Below, in pieces: positions 1 through 6,486 of a DNA stretch of 64,000 nt. The DNA lies in NCBI RefSeq assembly GCF_030815985.1, contig NZ_JAUSXM010000001.1:6200001-6264000 (forward strand). Reading direction: 5' to 3'. The notes under the pieces were generated by a model that was not told the origin of the DNA, ran no database searches, and saw nothing but the letters and a program-made list of their open reading frames with translations. Source of the stretch: Paenibacillus sp. W2I17. GTDB taxonomy: Bacteria; Bacillota; Bacilli; Paenibacillales; Paenibacillaceae. Both the position numbers and the translations under genes were made by a program. Positions within the stretch are counted from its first letter, which is position 1, and the number at the start of each line of letters is the position of its first letter.

Positions 1-1934
1 AAAAAAAATCAGGAACCGGTATTCGAATTGATTCCGGTTCGGATGATCTGACTGCATTGCGACAGCAACTGGAGGGTAAAGAATATGTAGAGTTTACGCC
101 AGAAGAGCGTAAGCTCTTCATGCTTTGCATCCTGCTTGATGAGTCAGAGCCTGTGAAGTTGCTTGCTCTTGCTTCGGATCTGAAGGTGACTGTGTCCACG
201 GTAACCACTGATCTGGACGATCTGGAGTTACGGATTCTTCAGGCTGGACTGAAGCTGGTCCGCAGGCGTGGATATGGTGTCAAAATTAACGGAAGTGAGA
301 CGTTTCATCGCACAGCCATTGCTGCACTTGCCCTCGAATTTCTGGATGAGTCTGATCTGTTCGGAAGACAGCCAGAACAAGGAGGCTCCATCGTAAACCA
401 AAAACTGCTGGATATGATTGGACATGGTGATGTGCTAACGGTCGAAAATGCGTTATGGCAGCCGGATATCGAATGGCTGGAGAACATCCCGGAACGGCAA
501 TACATGAAGCTGCTGATTCAATTATCCGTAGCAGTTGTACGTATCCGTAAAGGCTTTGGCATTGGGCGTATATCTCCCCGGGAGAAGAAGGGAGATGAAA
601 TTGCAGAGCAGGGTGAGATAAAGGTTCCGCCTTATCTGGCTTCCCGCTTGTGCAGTGTTCTATCCACCCAGCTGGGGCTGACATTCTCCCAAGATGAGCA
701 GGCTTATTTTCACAGACTATTAATTGAGACAGAACAACGGATTCACTCTTCACGGCTGTTGCCGATAGACGACTTGATTTTACTGGACAGGGTACATTCA
801 CTGATTGATCAGATGCAGGCTAGAACTCATTATGCCTTTCATGAGGATCGTTTGCTTCGTGAGGGTCTGATTGGTCATATGCAACCTGTAATGGAGCGAA
901 TTGAAGAACAGCAGATCATTCGTAATCCGTTGCTGCAGCAGATTCGAAAGGATTATGATTCACTCTTCGAAGATGTCAAAAAATCCGTGCATCAAGCTTG
1001 GCCGGGTGTGAAAGTTCCGGATGAGGAAATTGGTTTCTTGGTCATGCATTTTGGAGCTTCCATTGAGAGGTTGCGTGCATTGAAACGGGAAATCAGGGCG
1101 ATCATTGTGTGTACAAGCGGAATCGGATCATCACGTATGCTTTCCAGTCGACTGACGAAGGAGATTCCCGAGATTCGGATCATGGACAGTGTGTCCTGGT
1201 ATGAAGCTACGCGAATCCCTACAGATGAATATGACCTGGTGTTATCCACTGTCGATCTGCCGATGGATGAGCATCAATATTACAAAGTGAGCCCACTGCT
1301 CACGGCAGAAGAGAGTGAGCAGCTGCGTCATTTTATCAGGACAACAACGTTACAACGACAGCATCACAAGCCGCAGGAAACAGAGGTTCAGACGACAAGT
1401 CGTTACTCGAACCCTGACGGAATGGAAGCTATTCTGGTTGAAATCGTCCGGATTATCGGGAAGTTTCAGGTGTACTCGCTGGATAACCAGGATATTGGTT
1501 TCTATAAAACCGTATATGCGATGTGCAACGTCCTCCATGAATCTGGTGTGTTGAAGGAACCGGAGGAGATTGCGAAACGGTTGGAGGCACGTGAAGCAGT
1601 GGGGAGTCAAAAGATTCCCGGCACAAGACTTGCGCTGTTCCATACACGCAGTGAGGGCATCTACAGGCCGTCTATCAGCCTATTTCAGCTCACTGAGCCA
1701 CTCCTTCGTACGCCGGATGATCCGGCAGGAGTTACCCATATCCTCTTGATGCTCGGTCCCAGAGAATTATCCAAGGAAAGCCTGGAGGTTCTCAGTGAGA
1801 TTAGCGCACTGTTATTGCAGGAAGAAATGATTGCATTGCTGGAGAAGGGAATCAGGGATGAACTCATTCATTACCTTTCCCAGGAACTGGTTGGATTTTA
1901 CCGCAGTAAAACCGAAATTGGAGGTCAAAAATGA
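1..1934 (+). CDS. mtlR: PTS-regulated transcriptional activator of mannitol operon (MtlR), 5' truncated
   Basis: The reading frame is open to the window's left edge, so the start lies upstream; the TTG at 57 is internal, because in-frame residues before it (KSGTGIRIDSG) read as the wing of a first helix-turn-helix. Visible order: remainder of HTH1, HTH2, PRD1, PRD2 with a conserved His (VMHFGASIER), an EIIB-Gat-like domain with phosphorylatable Cys (IVCTSGIGSSRML) and a C-terminal EIIA-Mtl-like domain with LFHTRS. In Bacillaceae MtlR activates mannitol genes, and phosphorylation of PRD, EIIB and EIIA parts reports sugar availability. The stop overlaps mtlF by an ATGA, and mtlD follows, which supports the mannitol assignment. 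The mannitol permease gene is presumably just outside the window. Confidence 0.9.
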   Translation, partial: KKSGTGIRIDSGSDDLTALRQQLEGKEYVEFTPEERKLFMLCILLDESEPVKLLALASDLKVTVSTVTTDLDDLELRILQAGLKLVRRRGYGVKINGSETFHRTAIAALALEFLDESDLFGRQPEQGGSIVNQKLLDMIGHGDVLTVENALWQPDIEWLENIPERQYMKLLIQLSVAVVRIRKGFGIGRISPREKKGDEIAEQGEIKVPPYLASRLCSVLSTQLGLTFSQDEQAYFHRLLIETEQRIHSSRLLPIDDLILLDRVHSLIDQMQARTHYAFHEDRLLREGLIGHMQPVMERIEEQQIIRNPLLQQIRKDYDSLFEDVKKSVHQAWPGVKVPDEEIGFLVMHFGASIERLRALKREIRAIIVCTSGIGSSRMLSSRLTKEIPEIRIMDSVSWYEATRIPTDEYDLVLSTVDLPMDEHQYYKVSPLLTAEESEQLRHFIRTTTLQRQHHKPQETEVQTTSRYSNPDGMEAILVEIVRIIGKFQVYSLDNQDIGFYKTVYAMCNVLHESGVLKEPEEIAKRLEAREAVGSQKIPGTRLALFHTRSEGIYRPSISLFQLTEPLLRTPDDPAGVTHILLMLGPRELSKESLEVLSEISALLLQEEMIALLEKGIRDELIHYLSQELVGFYRSKTEIGGQK

Positions 1935-2368
1935 TGAGTATGTTAACAACAGATAAAGTCATCTTGAATGCGACGGCTCAGGACAAATATGAAGCGATTC
2001 GTATGGCAGGACAGATTCTGAAGGATGCAGGACATATTACTGCTGATTACATTGAGAAGATGATTGAACGCGAAGAGATTGTCTCGACCTATGTAGGGAA
2101 CGGACTTGCGATCCCGCACGGTACGAAGGAATCCAAATCTTTCATTTTATCCACAGGTATCTCTGTCATTCAGTATCCACAGGGTGTTGATTTTGGCGAA
2201 GAAAAAGCCTATATGGTGATTGGTATCGCGGCTCAAGGCGGGGAGCATATGGAGATCTTGACTAGCATCGCGGTGATCTGTGCTGAAGATGAGAATATGG
2301 AGGCCCTGCGACTGGCGAAAACAGCCGAAGAAGTTATTGCTATTCTGGAAAGTGAAATGGAGCTATGA
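1931..2368 (+). CDS. mtlF: PTS mannitol-specific EIIA component
   Basis: This 145-residue cytoplasmic phosphocarrier passes phosphate from HPr to the mannitol EIICB permease. It has the EIIA-Mtl fold signature, with the active-site His63 in NGLAIPHGT, and its length is usual for a stand-alone MtlF. GGAGGTC at the end of mtlR is the ribosome-binding site. The start ATG overlaps the mtlR stop as ATGA, and the gene overlaps mtlD the same way, so all three should be translationally coupled. A second ATG three bases on (1934) is an equally possible start. Confidence 0.93.
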   Translation: MMSMLTTDKVILNATAQDKYEAIRMAGQILKDAGHITADYIEKMIEREEIVSTYVGNGLAIPHGTKESKSFILSTGISVIQYPQGVDFGEEKAYMVIGIAAQGGEHMEILTSIAVICAEDENMEALRLAKTAEEVIAILESEMEL

Positions 2369-3510
2369 AGGCCCTACACTTTGGCGCAGGTAACATTGGA
2401 CGCGGGTTCATTGGATTGATTCTCTCCCGTGCAGGGTATGAGGTGATTTTCTCCGACGTGAATCAGGACTTGGTAACGGCTCTCCAGCAACGGGGACAGT
2501 ACACGGTGGAACTGGCTAACGAGAGCAAGGATCAGGAGACCGTCACGGGTGTAAACGCAATCGATGGGACTCAGTTAGAAACGGTTGCCCAAACTGTGGT
2601 GGAAGCAGATATGATTACAACCGCAGTGGGTGTAGGAGTACTAAAGCATATTGCACCAGGCATTGCGAAAGGACTTGAGAAGAGACTGAATTCAGGTCCT
2701 GCTCAAAACCCTCTCCACATTATTGCTTGTGAGAACGCCATTGGAGCCAGTACGCAATTGAAAGAACATGTATATGCTCTGCTCAATGAAGACGTACGTT
2801 CCCTTGCGGATCAGTACATTTATTTCCCCGATTCAGCAGTAGACCGGATTGTGCCTATTCAGCATCATGAAGATCCTCTGCATGTACAGGTAGAGCCTTT
2901 TTACGAGTGGGTGGTGGATCGCTCCCAGATGGCTCCTGCATTCAAACCAGTTGAGGGCATTGTATATGTCGATGATCTGGAGCCGTATATTGAACGGAAG
3001 CTGTTCACTGTAAATACAGGGCATTGTGTTGCAGCGTATATCGGTAATGTGCATGGGTATGACACGATTCAGAAGGCTATTGCCGACGAAAAGGTAAAAT
3101 CCATTGTATACGGCGCTTTGCAGGAAACCGGAGCTGTTCTGGTGAAACGTTTTGGATTTAATCCTGACGAGCATGAGCAGTATATTGTCAAAATATTGGG
3201 ACGGTTCGTCAACCCGTATCTCACCGATGAGGTCACTCGTGTTGGTCGTTCCCCGCTGCGCAAGCTGTCTCCGAATGATCGTCTGGTTCGTCCGGCTCTT
3301 CAGGCCTATACGGATGGAACTGAAACGACCTATCTGGCTATGGGCATGGCAGCTGCCTGCAAATTCGATGTCTCCGATGATCCGGAAGCAGTCGAACTGC
3401 AGGACATGATCCGCCAGAAGGGGGTTTCGGCTGCACTGCATCATTATACGTCCATGGATGAGCATCATCCGGTGCTTCAACAGGCTGTTGCTCAGTATAA
3501 CCAAATGTAA
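2365..3510 (+). CDS. mtlD: Mannitol-1-phosphate 5-dehydrogenase
   Basis: This enzyme oxidises mannitol-1-phosphate to fructose-6-phosphate with NAD (EC 1.1.1.17), the step after PTS uptake. The N-terminus carries the dinucleotide-binding glycine motif (HFGAGNIGRGFIG, residues 5-17). The polyol dehydrogenase motif K-x4-N-x2-H is present as Lys212, Asn217 and His220 in RKLFTVNTGH. Length (381 aa) is typical of the family. It is the last gene of the mtlR-mtlF-mtlD unit and is followed by a strong hairpin at 3554-3595. Confidence 0.95.
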   Translation: MKALHFGAGNIGRGFIGLILSRAGYEVIFSDVNQDLVTALQQRGQYTVELANESKDQETVTGVNAIDGTQLETVAQTVVEADMITTAVGVGVLKHIAPGIAKGLEKRLNSGPAQNPLHIIACENAIGASTQLKEHVYALLNEDVRSLADQYIYFPDSAVDRIVPIQHHEDPLHVQVEPFYEWVVDRSQMAPAFKPVEGIVYVDDLEPYIERKLFTVNTGHCVAAYIGNVHGYDTIQKAIADEKVKSIVYGALQETGAVLVKRFGFNPDEHEQYIVKILGRFVNPYLTDEVTRVGRSPLRKLSPNDRLVRPALQAYTDGTETTYLAMGMAAACKFDVSDDPEAVELQDMIRQKGVSAALHHYTSMDEHHPVLQQAVAQYNQM

Positions 3511-3553
3511 GAGCAGTGGTAGCGAAGCTAACAGTCTAGATAATGCATAATAG

Positions 3554-3595
3554 AAGAAGAGCCATACAGTTGTTAACTGTGTGGCTCTTCTTTTG
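3554..3595. terminator. Bidirectional terminator between mtlD and the CWC gene
   Basis: An 18-bp perfect stem (arms 3554-3571 and 3575-3592) with a 3-nt loop is followed by TTTT on the plus strand and preceded by a purine run that gives a U-rich tail on the minus strand. The minus-strand gene's stop codon (3573-3575) lies at the loop, so its last codons form one arm. Confidence 0.9.
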
Positions 3596-3824
3596 GTTGG
3601 AGTTTATCGGCATAGTCATCCAAACAGCGTTGACATATACACGATTTTCGGCGCTGCTCTGGCGGAATGCGGTCAAATACACCCTCGGGGAAAGTAGCCC
3701 GGTTACACCAGCATTCCGAATGAGGATGTCCTGCGGCATAGGAACAGCGATTAGCTTCCCCGCATAAAGGGCAGACAAGAACATCGATATGGATGCGCTC
3801 TTGATCGTCTTGTTCTACAGACAT
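3573..3824 (-). CDS. Cysteine-rich CWC family small protein
   Basis: The 83-residue product has regularly spaced cysteines: CPLCGEANRC, then ECWCNRATFP, then SCICQRCLDDY. This matches the short Cys-rich CWC family, presumed zinc- or metal-binding and without an assigned function. The start is placed at the ATG at 3824 because AGGGAGGG lies 7 nt upstream; the upstream in-frame extension lacks such a site and looks non-coding. It converges on mtlD and stands alone as a transcription unit. Confidence 0.75.
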   Translation of the reverse strand: MSVEQDDQERIHIDVLVCPLCGEANRCSYAAGHPHSECWCNRATFPEGVFDRIPPEQRRKSCICQRCLDDYADKLQPKEEPHS

Positions 3825-3971
3825 TCGGTTCTTCCCTCCCTGTGAAATAGCTGTGAGTTGAAGACGAACACACTGATCTAGTATAACAGAACTGTGCTGG
3901 TGATTATGGAATTCACTGTGCTTAAATGTACATATGAATTCCATTTCACTATATCTGTTTTTTTCACTTGG

Positions 3972-5975
3972 CTATTCTTCAGGCGGTAATTCGATCTGTA
4001 GACCTTCCACATGCTTGCGTCCCATTAGTTTACGCTTCTTGCGGTTTTCTTTTGTCTCAAATACGATGTCCAGATCGTAGTCGTCACCCGGATAAAGTTC
4101 ATCAGCAGATATATGCAGGGTCAGGCGTTTTTTATGGATTTTGACCTTGCGCCCTCTCAGCATGACTCCGATATTTCCCCGGCTATCCTCCACATCACAG
4201 ACGATGCCCGATTGATTGAGATAGGCCGCATACACCCGATCCCCTTTGCGAAAAGGTTTGGCAGGGGCAGGAGAATCTGACGCTCTGGTTGTTGTCTTTT
4301 TGTGCAAACTGGCGGTATTCTTTGATTGGTTAGACGTATTCCGCTTGGACAACTCTGCTGGGTCGCTTGCTTCTGTAACGGGACGATCAGGCTTTAGGAC
4401 CGGAGTTTCCAAAGGAGGCGATGTGAACACGAATGTACGATCTCTCGAGTTACTTTGATCCGATAGGGACTTGGAACGCTCAATAATTCGCTGTGGCATG
4501 CCCAGCTTCAATGCGATGGAATAAGCATAGCTCTCACCAGCTTCCCCGATACGCAATCGATAAAGTGGCTGGAGTGAGATCGTATCAAATTCCATACGGG
4601 CATTTTCAAATCCTGGGGTGGCAGCTGCAAAATGTTTGATTTCACCAAAATGCGTGGTCGCCACAACGGTTGCTCCGCGGCTGTGAAGTTCCTCCAGCAT
4701 GGCGATAGAAAGTCCAACACCTTCACCGGGATCTGTGCCGGAGGCCATCTCATCAATGAGCACCAGAGTCGAAGTATTGGCCTGTTCCAGTATGCCGATC
4801 ATATTGCGAATGTGTGCAGAGAATGTACTGAGTGCTTGTTCCATACTCTGTCCGTCACCAATATCGACCGCTACCTCGTTATAAACAGCCATCTCGCCAC
4901 CTTCCTCCACCGGAATAAGCAAACCGGATTGCATCATCAGGGTGAGCAAACCTAGCGTTTTGAGTGCGACCGTTTTACCACCGGTATTCGGGCCGGTAAT
5001 AATGAGCGACGAGTACGTTTTGCCGATGGCAAAATCAAGTGGAACCATGGAAGAACCCATGAAGGGATGACGTGCACGTTGAAGGCTGATGTGGCCCTGT
5101 GTATTGACTTGAACGGTACGTCCGTCCATGGTGGCCGCATATTTTGCTTTGGCAAACAGGAAGTCCAGCACGCCTACCGTTTCGGTATTCAGAGCAATTT
5201 CACGGCTGTACGATTCGGCCAGGGAGGTTAAATCACCGAGAATTCTCATCTCCTCTCGGGACTCCTCCGCTTGCAGAGCGGCCAATTCCATCTGCAGACT
5301 TACTAACTCAACAGGTTCAATATATACGGTTTGCCCGCTCCCGGATTCATCCAGCACACTGCCTTTCACCTGTTTGCGGAACTCTTTCTTAATGGGCAGA
5401 ACCGTTCTTCCTCCGCGTTGACTGATGACATGTTCCTGCATAATGGAGCGATGTTTGCTTACCAGAGAATCAAGCTTTCGTTTCATGCGCTCCTCATTTA
5501 CGGTCATTTTTTTACGAATTCGAATCAGTTCCTTGCTTGCCTGATCCTGAATGCGTCCACTATGGATGCAACGCTCGATCTCACTCAGCAAAGGTTCGAT
5601 CATAATCATGGATGCTGCATAACGACTGACGGTGGGAGCGGCCCCAGATTTACCCTCCATGTATTTCATAAGTTGGGCACAGCTCCGAAGGAACTGTGCG
5701 AGATGACTGAAGTCACGTTCACTGAATAGATAACCTGTACCGAGCAGATCCATAATCGTTTCCATTCCATCCAGTGAAGGGAGGGGGATACTGGCGCCAA
5801 AACGAATCAATGCAGCCGCTTCTGCAGTTTCCTCCAGGCGAATCTGAATCAGGTGAGCGTCAACCATTGGTTTCAGTTCTCTGGCATAACGCTTGCCCAG
5901 ATAAGAAAGGGCGCAGTCTGCAACGTTTTTTTGAATTTGTGGATAGCCCAAACTGTGTAATGTGTTTTCATTCAT
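3972..5975 (-). CDS. MutS2-like ATPase lacking the Smr domain
   Basis: This 667-residue protein has the MutS2 core: an N-terminal MutS-III-type helical region, a coiled-coil clamp (about residues 150-260), then a MutS-V ATPase domain with Walker A GPNTGGKT (328-335), Walker B LVLIDEM (403-409) and a TTHFGE switch. A KOW-like segment follows near residue 570 (KGDRVYAAYLNQSG). Canonical MutS2 is about 785 residues and ends in an Smr endonuclease domain; here the last 35 residues are a lysine-rich tail with no recognisable Smr motifs. MutS2 was first linked to suppressing recombination, and in B. subtilis it also senses and splits collided ribosomes. The start at 5975 is set by AAGGAGAG; an upstream in-frame ATG (5999) lacks a site. 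The gene has a long structured leader (5976-6385). Confidence 0.85.
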   Translation of the reverse strand: MNENTLHSLGYPQIQKNVADCALSYLGKRYARELKPMVDAHLIQIRLEETAEAAALIRFGASIPLPSLDGMETIMDLLGTGYLFSERDFSHLAQFLRSCAQLMKYMEGKSGAAPTVSRYAASMIMIEPLLSEIERCIHSGRIQDQASKELIRIRKKMTVNEERMKRKLDSLVSKHRSIMQEHVISQRGGRTVLPIKKEFRKQVKGSVLDESGSGQTVYIEPVELVSLQMELAALQAEESREEMRILGDLTSLAESYSREIALNTETVGVLDFLFAKAKYAATMDGRTVQVNTQGHISLQRARHPFMGSSMVPLDFAIGKTYSSLIITGPNTGGKTVALKTLGLLTLMMQSGLLIPVEEGGEMAVYNEVAVDIGDGQSMEQALSTFSAHIRNMIGILEQANTSTLVLIDEMASGTDPGEGVGLSIAMLEELHSRGATVVATTHFGEIKHFAAATPGFENARMEFDTISLQPLYRLRIGEAGESYAYSIALKLGMPQRIIERSKSLSDQSNSRDRTFVFTSPPLETPVLKPDRPVTEASDPAELSKRNTSNQSKNTASLHKKTTTRASDSPAPAKPFRKGDRVYAAYLNQSGIVCDVEDSRGNIGVMLRGRKVKIHKKRLTLHISADELYPGDDYDLDIVFETKENRKKRKLMGRKHVEGLQIELPPEE

Positions 5976-6042
5976 GCGTAATCTCTCCTTGGATTTCAAA
6001 TGGAATTTCAGTTAAAGCGGTAAAACGTATTCCTGAAAACGC

Positions 6043-6081
6043 AAAAAGGGCGGAGAATGAACAAACGTCATTCTCCGCCCT
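6043..6081 (-). terminator. Second (proximal) terminator in the mutS2-like leader
   Basis: Perfect 14-bp stem (arms 6047-6060 and 6068-6081, 7-nt loop) followed on the minus strand by a five-U tract. It lies 68 nt upstream of the mutS2-like start and points toward that gene, so it cannot be the terminator of an upstream protein gene. Confidence 0.85.
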
Positions 6082-6118
6082 AAACGTATGGGAAAGCAGA
6101 GTCCACTACAGGTCTATA

Positions 6119-6148
6119 TTAAAAAATCCGCGCTGAACACAGCGCGGA
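6119..6148 (-). terminator. First (distal) terminator in the mutS2-like leader
   Basis: Perfect 9-bp GC-rich stem (arms 6127-6135 and 6140-6148, 4-nt loop) with a six-U tail on the minus strand. Its 5' arm and loop (6135-6148) can pair instead with 6191-6200, ten base pairs with a 4-nt bulge, giving a candidate antiterminator. Confidence 0.88.
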
Positions 6149-6349
6149 AATAGACCCGGACAACTACAATCCCGGAGGCGATTTATGATATCCGCTGTTC
6201 TTAACTAAGTACAGGGATCTGGCGCATCATGAAATACACGTATGCCATAAGGGCACAAGCGCAATGAAAGGCCAAACTCCTGAATATGAAACTTGGTTAG
6301 TTAAGAACATTCACCGACATTAAAAATCTCTCCTTTGATTGAGGAATAT
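6127..6349 (-). promoter_or_regulatory. Candidate leader-peptide attenuator of the mutS2-like gene
   Basis: Minus-strand order: promoter, Shine-Dalgarno, 7-codon ORF (6297-6320), a perfect 12-bp inverted repeat (arms 6297-6308 and 6197-6208), then terminators. The first arm is exactly codons 5-7 plus the stop of the leader ORF. The second arm shares GAAC with a segment (6191-6200) able to pair with the 5' half of the first terminator. A ribosome stalled on the leader ORF would block the 12-bp helix, free that segment and favour read-through. A further hairpin lies inside the long loop (UGUGCC pairing with GGCAUA). The sequence elements are seen directly; the mechanism is inferred. Confidence 0.65.
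6297..6320 (-). CDS. Putative leader peptide MSVNVLN upstream of the mutS2-like gene
   Basis: Seven codons and a stop preceded by AAAGGAGAG (6328-6336) at 7-nt spacing, one of the best ribosome-binding sites in the window. The transcript would start near 6349. Codons 5-8 (GTT CTT AAC TAA) form the left arm of a perfect 12-bp inverted repeat. There is no long run of one amino acid, so stalling would be drug- or stress-dependent rather than an amino-acid-starvation signal. Confidence 0.6.
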   Translation of the reverse strand: MSVNVLN

Positions 6350-6355
6350 GCAACC

Positions 6356-6385
6356 AATATAAACTGGAAATTGGTTTGAAGTCAA
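6356..6385 (-). promoter_or_regulatory. Sigma-A type promoter of the mutS2-like leader
   Basis: Minus strand: TTGACT (6380-6385), 18-nt spacer, TATATT (6356-6361). The expected transcription start is about 29 nt before the leader ORF. Confidence 0.6.
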
Positions 6386-6452
6386 CCTTTAGAATAAATG
6401 AGTGGACTTGAATAAGAATGGGTTTTAAAATAACAATAGTAAAATAATCCAA

Positions 6453-6466
6453 TGAAAGCGATTTTA
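6453..6466 (+). promoter_or_regulatory. cre-like catabolite site upstream of the AraC regulator
   Basis: TGAAAGCGATTTTA matches the CcpA consensus TGWNANCGNTNWCA with one mismatch. It lies 21 bp upstream of the regulator's start, so CcpA binding there would repress it when preferred sugars are present. Confidence 0.45.
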
Positions 6467-6486
6467 TGAGAAGGAGGATGCTCTTC

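Noticed and set aside
57..59. TTG as the start of MtlR
   Set aside because: The frame is open upstream to the window edge and encodes the expected HTH wing, so this codon is internal.
2833..3504. Long minus-strand ORF opposite mtlD (223 aa)
   Set aside because: It has no ribosome-binding site and no recognisable protein features, and it is fully inside a well-supported gene on the other strand.
6127..6320. A 6S-like or other free-standing small RNA
   Set aside because: A long closing stem and terminator are present, but the Shine-Dalgarno plus ORF overlapping the stem arm and the antiterminator pairing fit an attenuated leader better. No known RNA family motif was recognised.
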